From Chlamydiota bacterium (lineage in GTDB: Bacteria > Chlamydiota > Chlamydiia > Chlamydiales > Parachlamydiaceae), in assembly GCA_013286645.1 (NCBI GenBank), contig JABDFJ010000021.1:1-36796 (forward strand): 36,796 nt of DNA, in the 5' to 3' direction. The translations under genes were made by a program, and so were the position numbers. The notes below the pieces were generated by a model. It searched no databases and was not told the origin of the DNA. It saw nothing but the letters and a program-made list of their open reading frames with translations. Shown here in pieces: positions 1-8,717 of the stretch. Position 1 is the stretch's first letter, and each line of letters starts with the position of its first letter.

Positions 1-70
1 CAGCGAGTTTACACGGATTGAAGAATGCAGGGATCAGCGCTAGCAGCGGAAAGCACAGTTGGTATTTCAT
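1..70 (-). CDS. N-terminus of a secreted protein (partial)
   Basis: Reading leftward from an ATG at 70-68 gives an open frame that leaves the window after 23 codons. The predicted start is MKYQLCFPLLALIPAFFNP, which is basic and then hydrophobic, as in a signal peptide. It begins 5 bp after the gatB stop, so it is probably co-transcribed with gatCAB. No convincing Shine-Dalgarno (SD) sequence is visible. Function cannot be judged from this fragment, and the start could be wrong. Confidence 0.5.
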   Translation of the reverse strand, partial: MKYQLCFPLLALIPAFFNPCKLA

Positions 71-75
71 AAGCT

Positions 76-1539
76 TTACAAACTACTAATCTTTTGATTT
101 AAGAGATCGTTAACGATTTGAGGGGAAGCTTTGCCACGCGATAGCTTCATCACCTGCCCAACCAAGAAGGCAAAGGCTTTGTCGCGACCTGCTTTAAAAT
201 CGACCACGGATTGCATGTTTTCCGCCAACACTTTGTCAACTAACACTTCAATTTCACCTTGATCATGCACCGGTTGGTAGTCGGGATTCGCAGCCACAAT
301 TTGCTCAGGATCTTTGCCAGGGGCTGCCATCATGTCGTCAGCGACATCTTTAGCAATCCTGCCCGTGATGGTCCCTTTATCGATCATTGCCACTAATTTT
401 GCCAAATGGCTGGCCGGGATACCGCTATCAATTAACGTCTTGCCCGTATCTTTGAGGCGTCCGGCAAATTCGACCAAGATCCAGTTACATAAGGCTCTGG
501 CATTAGAACATAGCTTCAAAGCCTCTTCAAAATAGTCTGCAATTTTTTTGTCGAGTGTGATGGCAAAAGCGCTGTGGGCGGGAAGTGCCAATTCACTGAC
601 ATAGCGGCGTTCGCGTTGTAGAGGGAGTTCTGGCAATGAACTTCGTATTCCTTCGATATAGGCGTCAGTAAGGATAATGGGCACGAGATCAGGCTCTGGA
701 AAGTAACGGTAGTCATCAGCTTGCTCTTTGCGGCGCATAAGCACGGTTTCTTTCTTTTCAGGATCCCAGCGATAAGTGGCTTGGCTGATGATTTCATGCT
801 GCGGACGGCTAGCGTGGTTGGTATACTCGTGGATTTGTCTTTTGATCTCCGCATCAATCGCCAGCTCCATATTGCTGAAGGAGTTCATGTTTTTTATTTC
901 GATCTTGTTGCGTAATCCTTTTTCACCTTTGACTCTCACAGAGACGTTGGCGTCGATGCGCAAGGATCCTTCTTCCATGTTGCAATCGCTAGCATCGATG
1001 TATTGCAAAATCGCTTTGATAGCCATGCCATAGGCGGCAGCTTCGCGCGCAGAGTGAATGCACGGCTCTGACACGATTTCGATCAAAGGCACACCAGCAC
1101 GGTTGTAGTCTACACCAGCAAAGGTGGGGAAGTGTTTAAGCATGCCGGCATCATCTTCCAGATGCACTCTGTTGACAGCAAAGACTTTTTCTTGGCCGTC
1201 GACTTCTGCTACGACAGAGCCTCCAAGGACAATAGGTTCATCAAATTGTGTGATTTGGAAATTGCGTGGACTATCAGGATAGAAATAGGATTTGCGGTCG
1301 AATTTACTGAATTTGGCAATTTGCGCATTGATGGCACATCCAAATTGGACTGCCTTGCGTACTGCTTCCTTGTTCAATACAGGCAATGCACCTGGTTGGC
1401 CCGTGCATACATCATTGATGTTTGTATTTGGCTCATCGCCAAAGCGATTGGGAGCACTGCTAAATAGTTTTGATTTGGTGTTCAGTTCGGCATGGATTTC
1501 GAGTCCGATGACTGCTTCCCATTGAGTCGGATGATTCAT
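76..1539 (-). CDS. gatB: Aspartyl/glutamyl-tRNA(Asn/Gln) amidotransferase subunit B
   Basis: GatB binds the mischarged tRNA and phosphorylates the Glu or Asp side chain, which is then amidated with ammonia released by GatA. This makes Gln-tRNA(Gln) and/or Asn-tRNA(Asn) in organisms lacking the direct synthetases. The 487 residues match the family length. The N-terminus carries the hallmark [12 protein letters not shown] and GALPVLN segments. [18 protein letters not shown] (about 86-103) is the family signature, with small changes from the common YFYPDLPKNYQISQ. The C-terminal third is the YqeY-like tail domain. It is the last gat gene of the operon and starts 12 bp after the gatA stop, with AGGGAAAAA upstream of its ATG. 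Assignment is firm. Confidence 0.97.
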   Translation of the reverse strand: MNHPTQWEAVIGLEIHAELNTKSKLFSSAPNRFGDEPNTNINDVCTGQPGALPVLNKEAVRKAVQFGCAINAQIAKFSKFDRKSYFYPDSPRNFQITQFDEPIVLGGSVVAEVDGQEKVFAVNRVHLEDDAGMLKHFPTFAGVDYNRAGVPLIEIVSEPCIHSAREAAAYGMAIKAILQYIDASDCNMEEGSLRIDANVSVRVKGEKGLRNKIEIKNMNSFSNMELAIDAEIKRQIHEYTNHASRPQHEIISQATYRWDPEKKETVLMRRKEQADDYRYFPEPDLVPIILTDAYIEGIRSSLPELPLQRERRYVSELALPAHSAFAITLDKKIADYFEEALKLCSNARALCNWILVEFAGRLKDTGKTLIDSGIPASHLAKLVAMIDKGTITGRIAKDVADDMMAAPGKDPEQIVAANPDYQPVHDQGEIEVLVDKVLAENMQSVVDFKAGRDKAFAFLVGQVMKLSRGKASPQIVNDLLNQKISSL

Positions 1540-1551
1540 ATGCGTTTTTCC

Positions 1552-3006
1552 CTATTTTGCCAATTCAGGCAAGGCCTTGTGATAGTCTGTAACTTTTTCA
1601 AAAGCATTCGCCGCTTTTAATACACGCACATCTTGCTTTTGTGGTCCAATTAGCTGCATGCCAAGCGGTTTTCCATCGCGAGAAAATCCTTCTGGAATGC
1701 TGACAGCCGGTAAGCCGGCTAAATTAGCTGCAATGGTATAGATATCTTCTAAATACAATTGTAAAGGATCCTTGATGGCTCCAATTTCAAAAGCAGTGAA
1801 TGGTGAGGTGGGGAGTGCTACGAGATCGCACTTTTGGAAAATCCCTTTGAATTGCTGAATGGTCAACGTACGCACCTGTTGAGCCTTCTTATAATAGGAA
1901 TCCTTATAGCCAGCACTTAACACATAGGTGCCAAGTAAGATACGTCTTTTTACTTCAGGACCATAACCTTCTTCTTTAGAGAAGTCATAAACTTCATCGA
2001 GCGTTTTAGCTCTAGCAGAGCGTTGTCCATACCGTATACCATCAAAGCGTGCTAAGTTCGTTGAAGCTTCGGCTGTAGCAAGGATATAGTACACCGCGAT
2101 CGAATACTTCAAGATACTCAAATCAACATCAACGATCTCAGCTCCAAGACTTTTAAGTTTTTCTAAAGCAGCGCTAAACACTTGTTTTGGCTCTTCTGCG
2201 AGTTGCTCAAGAAATTGCCATGGCACTCCGATGCGCATGCCTTTGATATCGCCATTGAAGCTAGATAAATAGTCTTCTTGTGGAGCATCTAAGCTAGTAG
2301 AATCGTGCTCACAATGTCGACCAACAACTTCCATCAACAGCGCAGCATCGGCAGTTGTTGTGGCAAAGGGGCCGATCTGATCTAAGGAAGATCCAAATGC
2401 CACTAAACCATAGCGAGAGACTCGACCATAAGTGGGTTTGTAGCCGACGATGCCACAAAAGGAGGCGGGCAAACGCACAGAGCCACCCGTGTCACTTCCA
2501 AAAGCTAACGGACAAAATCGTGCAGCCACAGCGGCGGCAGAGCCGCCCGAGGAACCACCTGGAGTGCATTTGAGGTTCCAGGGGTTACGTGTTTTTTGCA
2601 GAGCTGAGTTTTCCGTGGAGGAACCCATCGCAAATTCGTCTAGATTCGTTTTGCCGATGATGATGGCATCTTCCGCTTCGAGCAGTCTTGTGACAGTAGC
2701 ATCAAAGGGAGCGCGATAGTTTGTTAAAAATTTTGAGGCGCAGGTAGACAATTCTCCTTTGACATGGATATTATCTTTGATGGCGATAGGCACACCGGCA
2801 AGCTTGCCTAGCTTGTGGCCGGCTTTGCGTTTTTCATCCAATTTCTTAGCCTGCTGGATGGCACGTTCATTGAAGACAGCTAGGAATGCGCCGACCTCGT
2901 GATCATATTTTTCAATACGCTTAAGGAATGTCTCTACGATGGTGACAGCTGAAATTTCGCCGCGCAAGAATTTATCCCGAATTTCAATAGCAGAAAGTGA
3001 ATGCAT
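1552..3006 (-). CDS. gatA: Glutamyl-tRNA(Gln) amidotransferase subunit A
   Basis: GatA is the glutaminase of the GatCAB complex. It hydrolyses glutamine and channels ammonia to GatB. The 484 residues are full length. The amidase-signature Ser-cisSer-Lys triad is visible: Lys77 in GVPIAIKDNI, cis-Ser152 in PGGSSGGSAAAV and nucleophile Ser176 in SDTGGSVRLP. The following segment, CGIVGYKPTYGRVSRYGL, is also typical. It lies between gatC (17 bp upstream) and gatB (12 bp downstream) in one cytoplasmic operon. A weak SD (AAGGT) precedes the ATG. Assignment is firm. Confidence 0.98.
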   Translation of the reverse strand: MHSLSAIEIRDKFLRGEISAVTIVETFLKRIEKYDHEVGAFLAVFNERAIQQAKKLDEKRKAGHKLGKLAGVPIAIKDNIHVKGELSTCASKFLTNYRAPFDATVTRLLEAEDAIIIGKTNLDEFAMGSSTENSALQKTRNPWNLKCTPGGSSGGSAAAVAARFCPLAFGSDTGGSVRLPASFCGIVGYKPTYGRVSRYGLVAFGSSLDQIGPFATTTADAALLMEVVGRHCEHDSTSLDAPQEDYLSSFNGDIKGMRIGVPWQFLEQLAEEPKQVFSAALEKLKSLGAEIVDVDLSILKYSIAVYYILATAEASTNLARFDGIRYGQRSARAKTLDEVYDFSKEEGYGPEVKRRILLGTYVLSAGYKDSYYKKAQQVRTLTIQQFKGIFQKCDLVALPTSPFTAFEIGAIKDPLQLYLEDIYTIAANLAGLPAVSIPEGFSRDGKPLGMQLIGPQKQDVRVLKAANAFEKVTDYHKALPELAK

Positions 3007-3023
3007 AGTCTTAGTGACCTTAA

Positions 3024-3323
3024 TTAATTGGATTTGATGACTGGAGGAACACGGATCATACCTCCGACTTGCGAAGGGGCGTTACTTAAAAATAGTTCGC
3101 GCGGCATGATATCGCGAACTTCATCTTCGCGCATGACATTGCAAGCACCTTCCAGCACTTGATTGCAAGGCGACACATTTGCAGTATCAACTTCTTGTAG
3201 TTGTTCGATATAGACAAGAATCTTCTCTAGATCTTTGAGAAGTCTCGCTTGTTCTTCTTCGGAGCATTCGATTCGACTGAGTTTAATAAGATTGTGAATT
3301 GCTTCTTTATCCAGATTGCTCAT
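3024..3323 (-). CDS. gatC: Glutamyl-tRNA(Gln) amidotransferase subunit C
   Basis: GatC is the small belt subunit that wraps around GatA and stabilises the GatA-GatB contact. The 99 residues fit the family. The N-terminus (DKEAIHNLIKLSRIECSEEE) is the usual helical start, followed by a helix ending in LEKILVYIEQLQEVDTANV. The latter part contains VMREDEVRD, equivalent to the LReDev region. It is the first gene of the gatCAB operon. Its start faces the redoxin gene, leaving a 153-bp divergent promoter region. No strong SD is seen before the ATG. Confidence 0.95.
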   Translation of the reverse strand: MSNLDKEAIHNLIKLSRIECSEEEQARLLKDLEKILVYIEQLQEVDTANVSPCNQVLEGACNVMREDEVRDIMPRELFLSNAPSQVGGMIRVPPVIKSN

Positions 3324-3421
3324 ACAGTGCTTTTGTTTTGGTTTCGGCTGTTTCTATTAGGAATGATAGCTTACCTATTCTAAAGAAATTATGCAAGAAT
3401 AGCGGTGTGGTGAATTATTTT

Positions 3422-3449
3422 TTGACATTATTGGTCGGAACAAGATAAT
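3422..3449 (+). promoter_or_regulatory. Sigma-70-type promoter for the redoxin gene
   Basis: A consensus -35 TTGACA (3422-3427) is followed 16 bp later by GATAAT (3444-3449). The SD AGAAAGGA (3462-3469) lies 7 bp before the ATG at 3477. It would drive the redoxin-epimerase-TM2 cluster. It is inferred from sequence only. Confidence 0.7.
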
Positions 3450-3476
3450 CAATCTCTTTAGAGAAAGGATATTTGC

Positions 3477-4064
3477 ATGACAAAAAAATTTACCCTAACA
3501 CTTGGGGAAAGCGCCCCTGATTTTCATTTACTCGGAACAGATGGAAAAATGCACGCTCTCAAAGATTTCAGTCAGGCCCCTGTGCTTGTGATCTTCTTTA
3601 CCTGCAATCATTGTCCCTACGTGATCAATTCCGATGAAAGCACGCGCAAAACTGCCGAACGATTTAAATCAAAAGGTGTTTTGTTTGTCGGCATCAATGC
3701 CAACAGCGCGCATACTAAGCCAGAAGATTCGTATGAACATATGATCGAACGGATGCAGCAGTATAAGTTTCCGTGGCACTACCTACATGATGCTACGCAA
3801 GAGGTAGCCAAGGCCTATGGTGCTTTGCGCACACCTCACTTCTTTGTTTTCGATCAGGCACGAAAACTTATTTATACTGGGCGTGGCGTGGATAGTCCAA
3901 GAGACAGCTCAAAAGTAACTGTGCACGATTTAGATAATGCTTTGGAAGAACATTTGGCTGGTAAGACAATAACCACCCCCCTGACAAATCCAATCGGATG
4001 CAATGTCAAGTGGGAAGGTAAGGATAAGCATTGGATGCCAGAAGATGCTTGCGATCTTGTTTGA
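3477..4064 (+). CDS. Thioredoxin-family redoxin (AhpC/TSA-like)
   Basis: The protein has 195 residues and a thioredoxin fold of the AhpC/TSA-redoxin type. The N-terminus [15 protein letters not shown] is the usual start of peroxiredoxin/TlpA-like domains. The active-site region [12 protein letters not shown] carries a CxxC pair (Cys43, Cys46), so disulfide exchange is likely. A cis-Pro-type segment, [10 protein letters not shown], follows near residue 117. No signal peptide is visible, so it is probably cytoplasmic. It is a good match to uncharacterised 'thioredoxin family protein' genes in many bacteria. The substrate is unknown. Two later Cys residues (C175, C192) could act as a second redox pair, which is inference. 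Start ATG is supported by promoter and SD. Confidence 0.85.
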   Translation: MTKKFTLTLGESAPDFHLLGTDGKMHALKDFSQAPVLVIFFTCNHCPYVINSDESTRKTAERFKSKGVLFVGINANSAHTKPEDSYEHMIERMQQYKFPWHYLHDATQEVAKAYGALRTPHFFVFDQARKLIYTGRGVDSPRDSSKVTVHDLDNALEEHLAGKTITTPLTNPIGCNVKWEGKDKHWMPEDACDLV

Positions 4065-4089
4065 GTAGCTTGTTAATTAAGAGGTGGTG

Positions 4090-4989
4090 ATGAAAATATT
4101 GGTCAGCGGCGCATCGGGACTAGTAGGAACATGCCTTCAAAGTTACCTAAAAACATGTGGACATCAATTGGTACCATTGGTACGTCAGAAGAATAAAGAA
4201 CGAGGTGACGCTATTTTGTGGCATCCAGAGCAAGGTTATGTGGATGAGGCGTCCTTAGAAGACTTTGATGCCGTCATTAATCTGGCGGGCGAAAATATTG
4301 CCGGGGGACGCTGGAATGAACAGAGAAAAAACCGGATTTTATCTAGCCGCCTCAATAGTGTTCAAACCTTAGTGAAAGCATTTAGCAAGTTGCGCAACCC
4401 TCCAAAGACATTCATCAGCGCTTCTGCCGTGGGAGTGTATGGCAATCAAAAAGATAGGTGGTGTACAGAAGAAACTCCACCTGGACAAGGGTTTTTAGTT
4501 GATGTGTGCCGGCAGTGGGAAGCTGCCGCTGGGCAAGCCCAAGAGCTTGGAATTCGGACCATCGCGATGCGCTTTGGAGTCGTCCTTTCAACAAAAGGGG
4601 GGGCTTTAAGGAAAATGTTGCCTCTTTTTAAGCTAGGCCTGGGTGGAAGGTTAGGGCCTGGTGAACAGTACATGAGCTGGATTGATATTGATGATCTCGT
4701 GGCAATTGTGTTGTTTGCGCTAACGAATAAATCCCTCTCCGGACCTGTGAATGTGGTCGCTCCGCATCCAGTGACAAATGCTGTATTTACCAAAGCATTA
4801 GGAAATGTATTAGGACGTCCAACGTTCCTGGCGGTGCCAGCCTGTATGTTAAAGCTTGCGCTAGGAAGACAAATGGCGGAAGAGCTTTTGCTTTGTAGCA
4901 CACGCGTTGAGCCTATGCGTTTAGTGCAAGCTGGATATTCCTTCTCCTATCCTTGTTTGAGCGAATCTTTAAAACACCTTTTGAAATAA
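4090..4989 (+). CDS. TIGR01777-family NAD(P)-dependent epimerase (YfcH-like)
   Basis: This is an extended short-chain dehydrogenase of the YfcH/TIGR01777 family, whose substrate is generally unknown. The Rossmann glycine motif is at the very N-terminus (KILVSGASGLVG). The family features NLAGENIAGGRW, SAVGVYG and YMSWIDIDDLV are all present, and a YxxxK occurs in VYGNQK. The frame can be opened at GTG 4084, but AGAGGTG sits immediately upstream and is better placed as the SD for ATG 4090, giving 299 residues. The frame stops one base before the possible start of the TM2 gene, so translation may be coupled. Family assignment is secure and substrate is not. Confidence 0.88.
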   Translation: MKILVSGASGLVGTCLQSYLKTCGHQLVPLVRQKNKERGDAILWHPEQGYVDEASLEDFDAVINLAGENIAGGRWNEQRKNRILSSRLNSVQTLVKAFSKLRNPPKTFISASAVGVYGNQKDRWCTEETPPGQGFLVDVCRQWEAAAGQAQELGIRTIAMRFGVVLSTKGGALRKMLPLFKLGLGGRLGPGEQYMSWIDIDDLVAIVLFALTNKSLSGPVNVVAPHPVTNAVFTKALGNVLGRPTFLAVPACMLKLALGRQMAEELLLCSTRVEPMRLVQAGYSFSYPCLSESLKHLLK

Positions 4990-5241
4990 ATGGATGGTAA
5001 AAATATGCCCCCACGCAGCGAGATTAAAGCGCCTAAGAGCGATAAGAGTTTTGTGGCCACATTACTATTTTGTATCCTCCTGGGTCCGTTAGGATTACAT
5101 CGCTTCTACGTCGGTAAAATCGGCACAGGGATTCTCATGTTACTAACAGCCGGTGGATTGGGAATTTGGGTGCTCATCGATTTCATCCTCATCGTTTCAT
5201 CACGCTTTAGAGATGTCGATGGCTTTGTCATCGAGCCGTGA
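4990..5241 (+). CDS. TM2 domain membrane protein
   Basis: This is a small 83-residue membrane protein. A basic soluble N-terminus is followed by a TM2 domain: hydrophobic helix about 24-42, the conserved loop GPLGLHRFYVGKIGTGILML, then a second helix about 51-70 ending in the charged SSRFRDVDG. Function of the family is unknown. It directly follows the epimerase stop codon. An alternative ATG lies at 5005, leaving the TM2 domain intact, so the exact start is uncertain. It is probably in the inner membrane. Confidence 0.85.
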   Translation: MDGKNMPPRSEIKAPKSDKSFVATLLFCILLGPLGLHRFYVGKIGTGILMLLTAGGLGIWVLIDFILIVSSRFRDVDGFVIEP

Positions 5242-5316
5242 TGAGAGATTTTGAATTTTACAGACGCTGTCTTTGGTAGTTTCTCGCTTTTGTATAACGT
5301 GAATTTGATAGCAAAG

Positions 5317-5546
5317 TTAACGATGAAAACGATTAAACGATATAATGATAGAACAAGTCAAAAAAACTCTCTCACTTTGAATTGATAGGAAGTATTTGTT
5401 GTTTTGAAGTGATGAAGGAACTCGGATCCGAACTTTGCAAAGCAATCAGGAATGTATTGTTGATGTAGGCATGGTTGAAGAACCAATTTCGTTTTGAACA
5501 TCCAAAAAATCTTATCGTTATATCGTTACATCGTTTCCATCGTTGA
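5317..5546. repeat. Inverted repeat built on AACGAT words
   Basis: The left arm (5317-5350) is a run of spaced AACGAT units. The right arm (5512-5546) is its imperfect reverse complement (TATCGTT/ATCGTTT units). The loop of about 160 bp has no coding frame but contains CGGATCCG. The element fills most of the gap between the TM2 gene and the antitoxin-like gene, which converge here. Nothing else is visible in 5242-5602. Confidence 0.75.
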
Positions 5547-5602
5547 TTTTGCGGCGAGGCAAAACTTTCCTGACTTCTGCCAAATAATTATCTTATAAGC
5601 CA

Positions 5603-5854
5603 TTATAACTTATCCCATCCCAATTTTTTTTCCATTTCTTCCCAACTAATCAAATCATGTTTTTTGATATCTTTACGCGCTTCTTCTAAAGAAGAAAGAT
5701 CTAACTCATTCTCATACTCTTCAAGGCTACGTAAGGTGGCTTGGGTAATGAAATCTTTAATTGAAACGCCTTGTTTGGCACAGGCTATTTTTAGATAGAC
5801 ATATTCGTTAGCTGGGAACTCAAATGTTACTTTTTTATGTTTGGATTGGCTCAT
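5603..5854 (-). CDS. Antitoxin-like protein, no partner seen
   Basis: The predicted protein has 83 residues. The start at 5854 is chosen because AAGGAG lies 8 bp upstream. The longer frame to 5896 would run through the promoter. The N-terminal half (VTFEFPANEYVYLKIACAKQ) looks like the strand plus helix of a ribbon-helix-helix DNA-binding antitoxin. The acidic second half ends SWEEMEKKLGWDKL, like the toxin-binding tail of RelB/ParD-type antitoxins. No toxin frame is found on either side: downstream is a palindromic repeat, upstream another. It is probably an orphan antitoxin or a stand-alone repressor. Family assignment is inference from composition and motif shape. Confidence 0.7.
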   Translation of the reverse strand: MSQSKHKKVTFEFPANEYVYLKIACAKQGVSIKDFITQATLRSLEEYENELDLSSLEEARKDIKKHDLISWEEMEKKLGWDKL

Positions 5855-5878
5855 GTTAATACTCCTTAACCTAGTGAC

Positions 5879-5907
5879 ATTATATATCTTATACATTTTG
5901 CTGTAAA
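5879..5907 (-). promoter_or_regulatory. Promoter of the antitoxin-like gene
   Basis: On the minus strand TTTACA (complement of 5902-5907) is separated by 17 bp from TATAAT (complement of 5879-5884), 24 bp before the start codon. The -35 overlaps a tandem repeat of GCTGTAAA, which could be an autoregulatory operator; that is inference. Confidence 0.65.
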
Positions 5908-5960
5908 GCTGTAAAGCCGTACATGTGTACCGACACCTGTATATCTGGATGTTCAGCTGT

Positions 5961-6110
5961 GTCCGTGGTCAGCAATTCCCGCTAATAAACTTTCTCAAGG
6001 AAAAGCAATCACTTTAGCAACATTTTTTTCGTAAAGTCCCATATTTTCGGGCACGGGCACGGGCAAGGGCACGGGCACGGGTTTTTTTAGCGGGAACTGC
6101 TGGTCCGAGG
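5961..6110. repeat. Inverted repeat with an internal GGGCAC tract
   Basis: Arms at 5961-5984 and 6088-6110 share TAGCGGGAAyTGCTG in inverted orientation. Next to the right arm is a five-unit GGGCAC-type tract (6048-6081) followed by seven T. It lies between the divergent antitoxin-like and secreted-protein genes and fills most of that gap. Confidence 0.7.
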
Positions 6111-6183
6111 TATAAATTCTTGTAAAAATTCATATTTTGACGCATAAATTGTCTTACAAATTTATTTACATTGAGGAAGGAAA

Positions 6184-6432
6184 ATGCATCGTCTATATCG
6201 ATTAACCATACTTGGAATGGCCCTGGTCCCTTTTGCAGCTAGTGGTTTTAGTCCCTGCACCCACTGCTCGAGTGACGATCATGTCGGGTTATATACCGAT
6301 CCAAGTCACATGCCACAGCCGATACCTTACGGCTACGACGAAACTGGTATCGAAGATGAAGCCAATGAATTGGAAGACGACACTTCTTGGGCGGGGCAGC
6401 GCGAAGACTTTTCTGACATGCTTTTCCGATAG
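6184..6432 (+). CDS. Small secreted hypothetical protein
   Basis: The protein has 82 residues. The N-terminus MHRLYRLTILGMALVPFAAS is a probable signal peptide. The mature part starts with a Cys pair (SPCTHCSS) and is acidic and His/Pro/Tyr-rich, with no recognisable domain. A good SD (GAGGAAGG) precedes the ATG. It is 41 bp upstream of the glycosyltransferase gene on the same strand and probably shares its mRNA. Function is unknown. Confidence 0.65.
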   Translation: MHRLYRLTILGMALVPFAASGFSPCTHCSSDDHVGLYTDPSHMPQPIPYGYDETGIEDEANELEDDTSWAGQREDFSDMLFR

Positions 6433-6473
6433 ACAATCATCTGGTCTGCTACAAAAACGATAAGGGATATCCA

Positions 6474-7187
6474 ATGAATGCATCTAATGCTAGGGACAGT
6501 AGTGTAAAGGTTTATGTGGGCACAGATCCACGCATGCATAAAGCGGAAATTGCACTAGAATATAGTATCTATAAGCATTCGACAGTCCCTGTCGATATTG
6601 TTTGGATGGATTTTGCCCGTGGAGGGCTTTGGGCGGATTGGAATATTGGACGTGAACACGGACATCCTTATGCCGGGCAAGGGTGGGCGACAGATTTTTC
6701 TTGTTTTCGCTTTGCCATCCCCGAGGCCAATCATTTTGAAGGGCGAGCCATCTACCTTGATGTTGATATGATTCTAGTGGGTGATATCAAGGAGCTTTTT
6801 GATTTACCAATGCCAAGCGCTGTGTTAATTCCATCAAAGGGTTTCGACGTGATGCTCTATGATTGTGCAGCTTTTAAAGATAGGCTCTGGTGGCCCTCGA
6901 TTGAAGAAATGAAAAAAAGCGGGGCACGCATATCGGACTATGGAAAGCTGCTCAACGATCGAGGGATGTTGGCCGAACTTTCTGCGGCATGGAATTGCTG
7001 CGATGGTGATGGGTATGAGCCGGCGACGACGCGCTTGGTACATTATACGAATATGCGCACGCAGCCTTGGAAGCCTTATCCAGATGTTTTTGACTACCCA
7101 CCTCATCCAAGACCAGATATGGTCGCTTTATGGCAGAAATATTATGATGAAGGGATTGAGTATTTCGCGACCAACAGGAAACCTTAA
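6474..7187 (+). CDS. GT-A type glycosyltransferase (GT8-like)
   Basis: The protein has 237 residues. The N-terminus VKVYVGTDPRMHKAEIALEYS resembles GT8 glycosyltransferases. A DxD metal/nucleotide-sugar site is present as AIYLDVDMILVGDIKELF (Asp96, Asp98). The C-terminal RLVHYTNMRTQPWKP matches the HY...KPW-type end of this fold. No signal peptide is visible, so action in the cytoplasm or after secretion into the host is possible. AAGGGA lies 7 bp before the ATG. Donor and acceptor cannot be read from sequence. Fold assignment is good and the exact family is less certain. Confidence 0.8.
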   Translation: MNASNARDSSVKVYVGTDPRMHKAEIALEYSIYKHSTVPVDIVWMDFARGGLWADWNIGREHGHPYAGQGWATDFSCFRFAIPEANHFEGRAIYLDVDMILVGDIKELFDLPMPSAVLIPSKGFDVMLYDCAAFKDRLWWPSIEEMKKSGARISDYGKLLNDRGMLAELSAAWNCCDGDGYEPATTRLVHYTNMRTQPWKPYPDVFDYPPHPRPDMVALWQKYYDEGIEYFATNRKP

Positions 7188-7203
7188 TTATAGTTTTCTG
7201 TCA

Positions 7204-7290
7204 TTATATCCTAGAGGCGCGTGTGCGAAAGTCCGCAGCAATAGCGGATAGCGATTGACTAATGCGTGCGTTAGAAATCAAAGGATATAA
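7204..7290. repeat. Short inverted repeat between convergent glycosyltransferase genes
   Basis: ATATCCTA near 7205-7213 and AGGATATA near 7280-7288 are inverted copies. Inside them CTAATGCGTGCGTTAG forms a near-palindrome. It may act as a transcription end structure between the convergent genes. There is no T-run, so the assignment is weak. Confidence 0.4.
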
Positions 7291-7389
7291 AAAATAGCTC
7301 AAGCCTAAGCTACAGTGCCTTGCGCTTCGCTTCGGCTCTTCTTTTTTACCTTTGATCTTTGCTGTAATGATTTTTTTTTGAGTTGACGC

Positions 7390-8508
7390 CTATTGGTTTT
7401 TGAGCAGCTTTAAGAGCTGAGCACAGGTGGTTTGGGCGCCTGACATATCAATTTCTATAGCTGGATGGGTTTGAGCGATTCCCTTTTTAATGTGTTGGCA
7501 TAATCGTCCGCAGTTTAAATCTTCCCTTGTTAGAGGGGTGATTAAACCAAGCGCTGCAAATTTATGCGTACGCGTATATTGATCGGGGAATATCCAAGGA
7601 AAAACCAACGCGGGTGTATGGGTGTAAATTGCATCGATGATCGTATAGCCTCCTAAGCTAATCAATAAAGTACTTTCGCTAAGTAATTCGTGAAAATTAT
7701 TTTGAAAAGGGATGATGCGGATATTTTTTGCATGGAAGTCATGTGCCATTTCAACCAATGTTGTTGACACGATTGAAGGGGTTTTCGGACCAATAATAAA
7801 CGTGTATTCATAGTCAGGGAAAAAGGGGGCTGTTGTTGCTGCAGCGTACATGAGAGCATCTCCAAAACTTCCTGCACCAATGGTTACTACAATCGTCTTC
7901 TTTCGTTTCTTAACTAATTTTCCGTCTGGATTGGTGATAAATCCTGTGTATATGATTTTTTCAGCTAGGTGTTCGGCTAGTTTAAAGGATTCTTGGAGGG
8001 TAAATATCTTCGGATCCATGTGGACAAAGATCTTATCGTAATGGGTATTGATAAAATCAATGATACGCCATTCTTGCTCTACAGGATTATTTGGAAAGCT
8101 ATCGCGCAAAGAGCAGACAACCACACATTTTGGATTGATAGCTTTAACCACATTAATGAGGGTTTCGATTTCATCTTTTAATATCCACTTGCTGAATGGA
8201 AAAAATTCGACGACGAGAAAGTCGTAGTGGTTTGCAATATTTTGAATCATCGCATTTCTTGCTGCCCACTTATCCTCACGCTCAAGTTCATTCAACTCAA
8301 TGGAAGGTAGATATATGGTATGAAAATGAGAGGAGTCAAGGCCGATATCGACAGGGTAGCCTCCACATAAAAAATCGATATCGCAATGTTTGATCAGCTG
8401 CCGGCAAATGTGAAGGCTGCGCGTAAGATGACCAACGCCCACAAAATATTGACAGTAAAAAAGTCCTTTAGCTCGCTTGTGTGTTGCTTCAGCACTGTTG
8501 CTATTCAT
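7390..8508 (-). CDS. MurG-like (GT-B) glycosyltransferase
   Basis: This is a predicted GT-B glycosyltransferase with a GT28-type C-terminal domain. The N-terminal domain carries FVGVGHLTRSLHICRQL, the glycine/His-rich acceptor loop of MurG-like enzymes. The C-terminal domain has VVTIGAGSFGDAL and LLISLGGYTIIDAIYTHTPAL, equivalent to the nucleotide-sugar site with Asp replacing the common Glu. It is most like the uncharacterised 'predicted glycosyltransferase' group and is not MurG itself. An upstream TTG (8538) would add 10 residues. I chose ATG 8508, though neither start has a clear SD. Function may be envelope or surface glycan synthesis, which is inference. Confidence 0.75.
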   Translation of the reverse strand: MNSNSAEATHKRAKGLFYCQYFVGVGHLTRSLHICRQLIKHCDIDFLCGGYPVDIGLDSSHFHTIYLPSIELNELEREDKWAARNAMIQNIANHYDFLVVEFFPFSKWILKDEIETLINVVKAINPKCVVVCSLRDSFPNNPVEQEWRIIDFINTHYDKIFVHMDPKIFTLQESFKLAEHLAEKIIYTGFITNPDGKLVKKRKKTIVVTIGAGSFGDALMYAAATTAPFFPDYEYTFIIGPKTPSIVSTTLVEMAHDFHAKNIRIIPFQNNFHELLSESTLLISLGGYTIIDAIYTHTPALVFPWIFPDQYTRTHKFAALGLITPLTREDLNCGRLCQHIKKGIAQTHPAIEIDMSGAQTTCAQLLKLLKNQ

Positions 8509-8717
8509 TTCGGTTGTTGCATTAATGATGTACCTCAATGCCGGTTTTCTTCAATTTCATGCTCTGATGTACAATATGCTTTTCTCTATTCATAGATCTT
8601 TTCAAAGTATGCAATAAATTTGAAAATTGCAATCCCGAAGATCTGGTCCCTTCATTCTTTATCTTTTATTCAATATCTATTATCCTTAGACATTTATCAT
8701 TTTAGTTATTTTTTCCT

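Noticed and set aside
314-1525. Plus-strand frames opposite gatB
   Set aside because: They are shadows of a firmly identified gene on the other strand and have no SD or recognisable product.
6048-6081. GGGCAC direct repeats as a CRISPR array
   Set aside because: Units are 6 bp with no spacers and there are no cas genes; it is a simple tandem tract within a palindrome.
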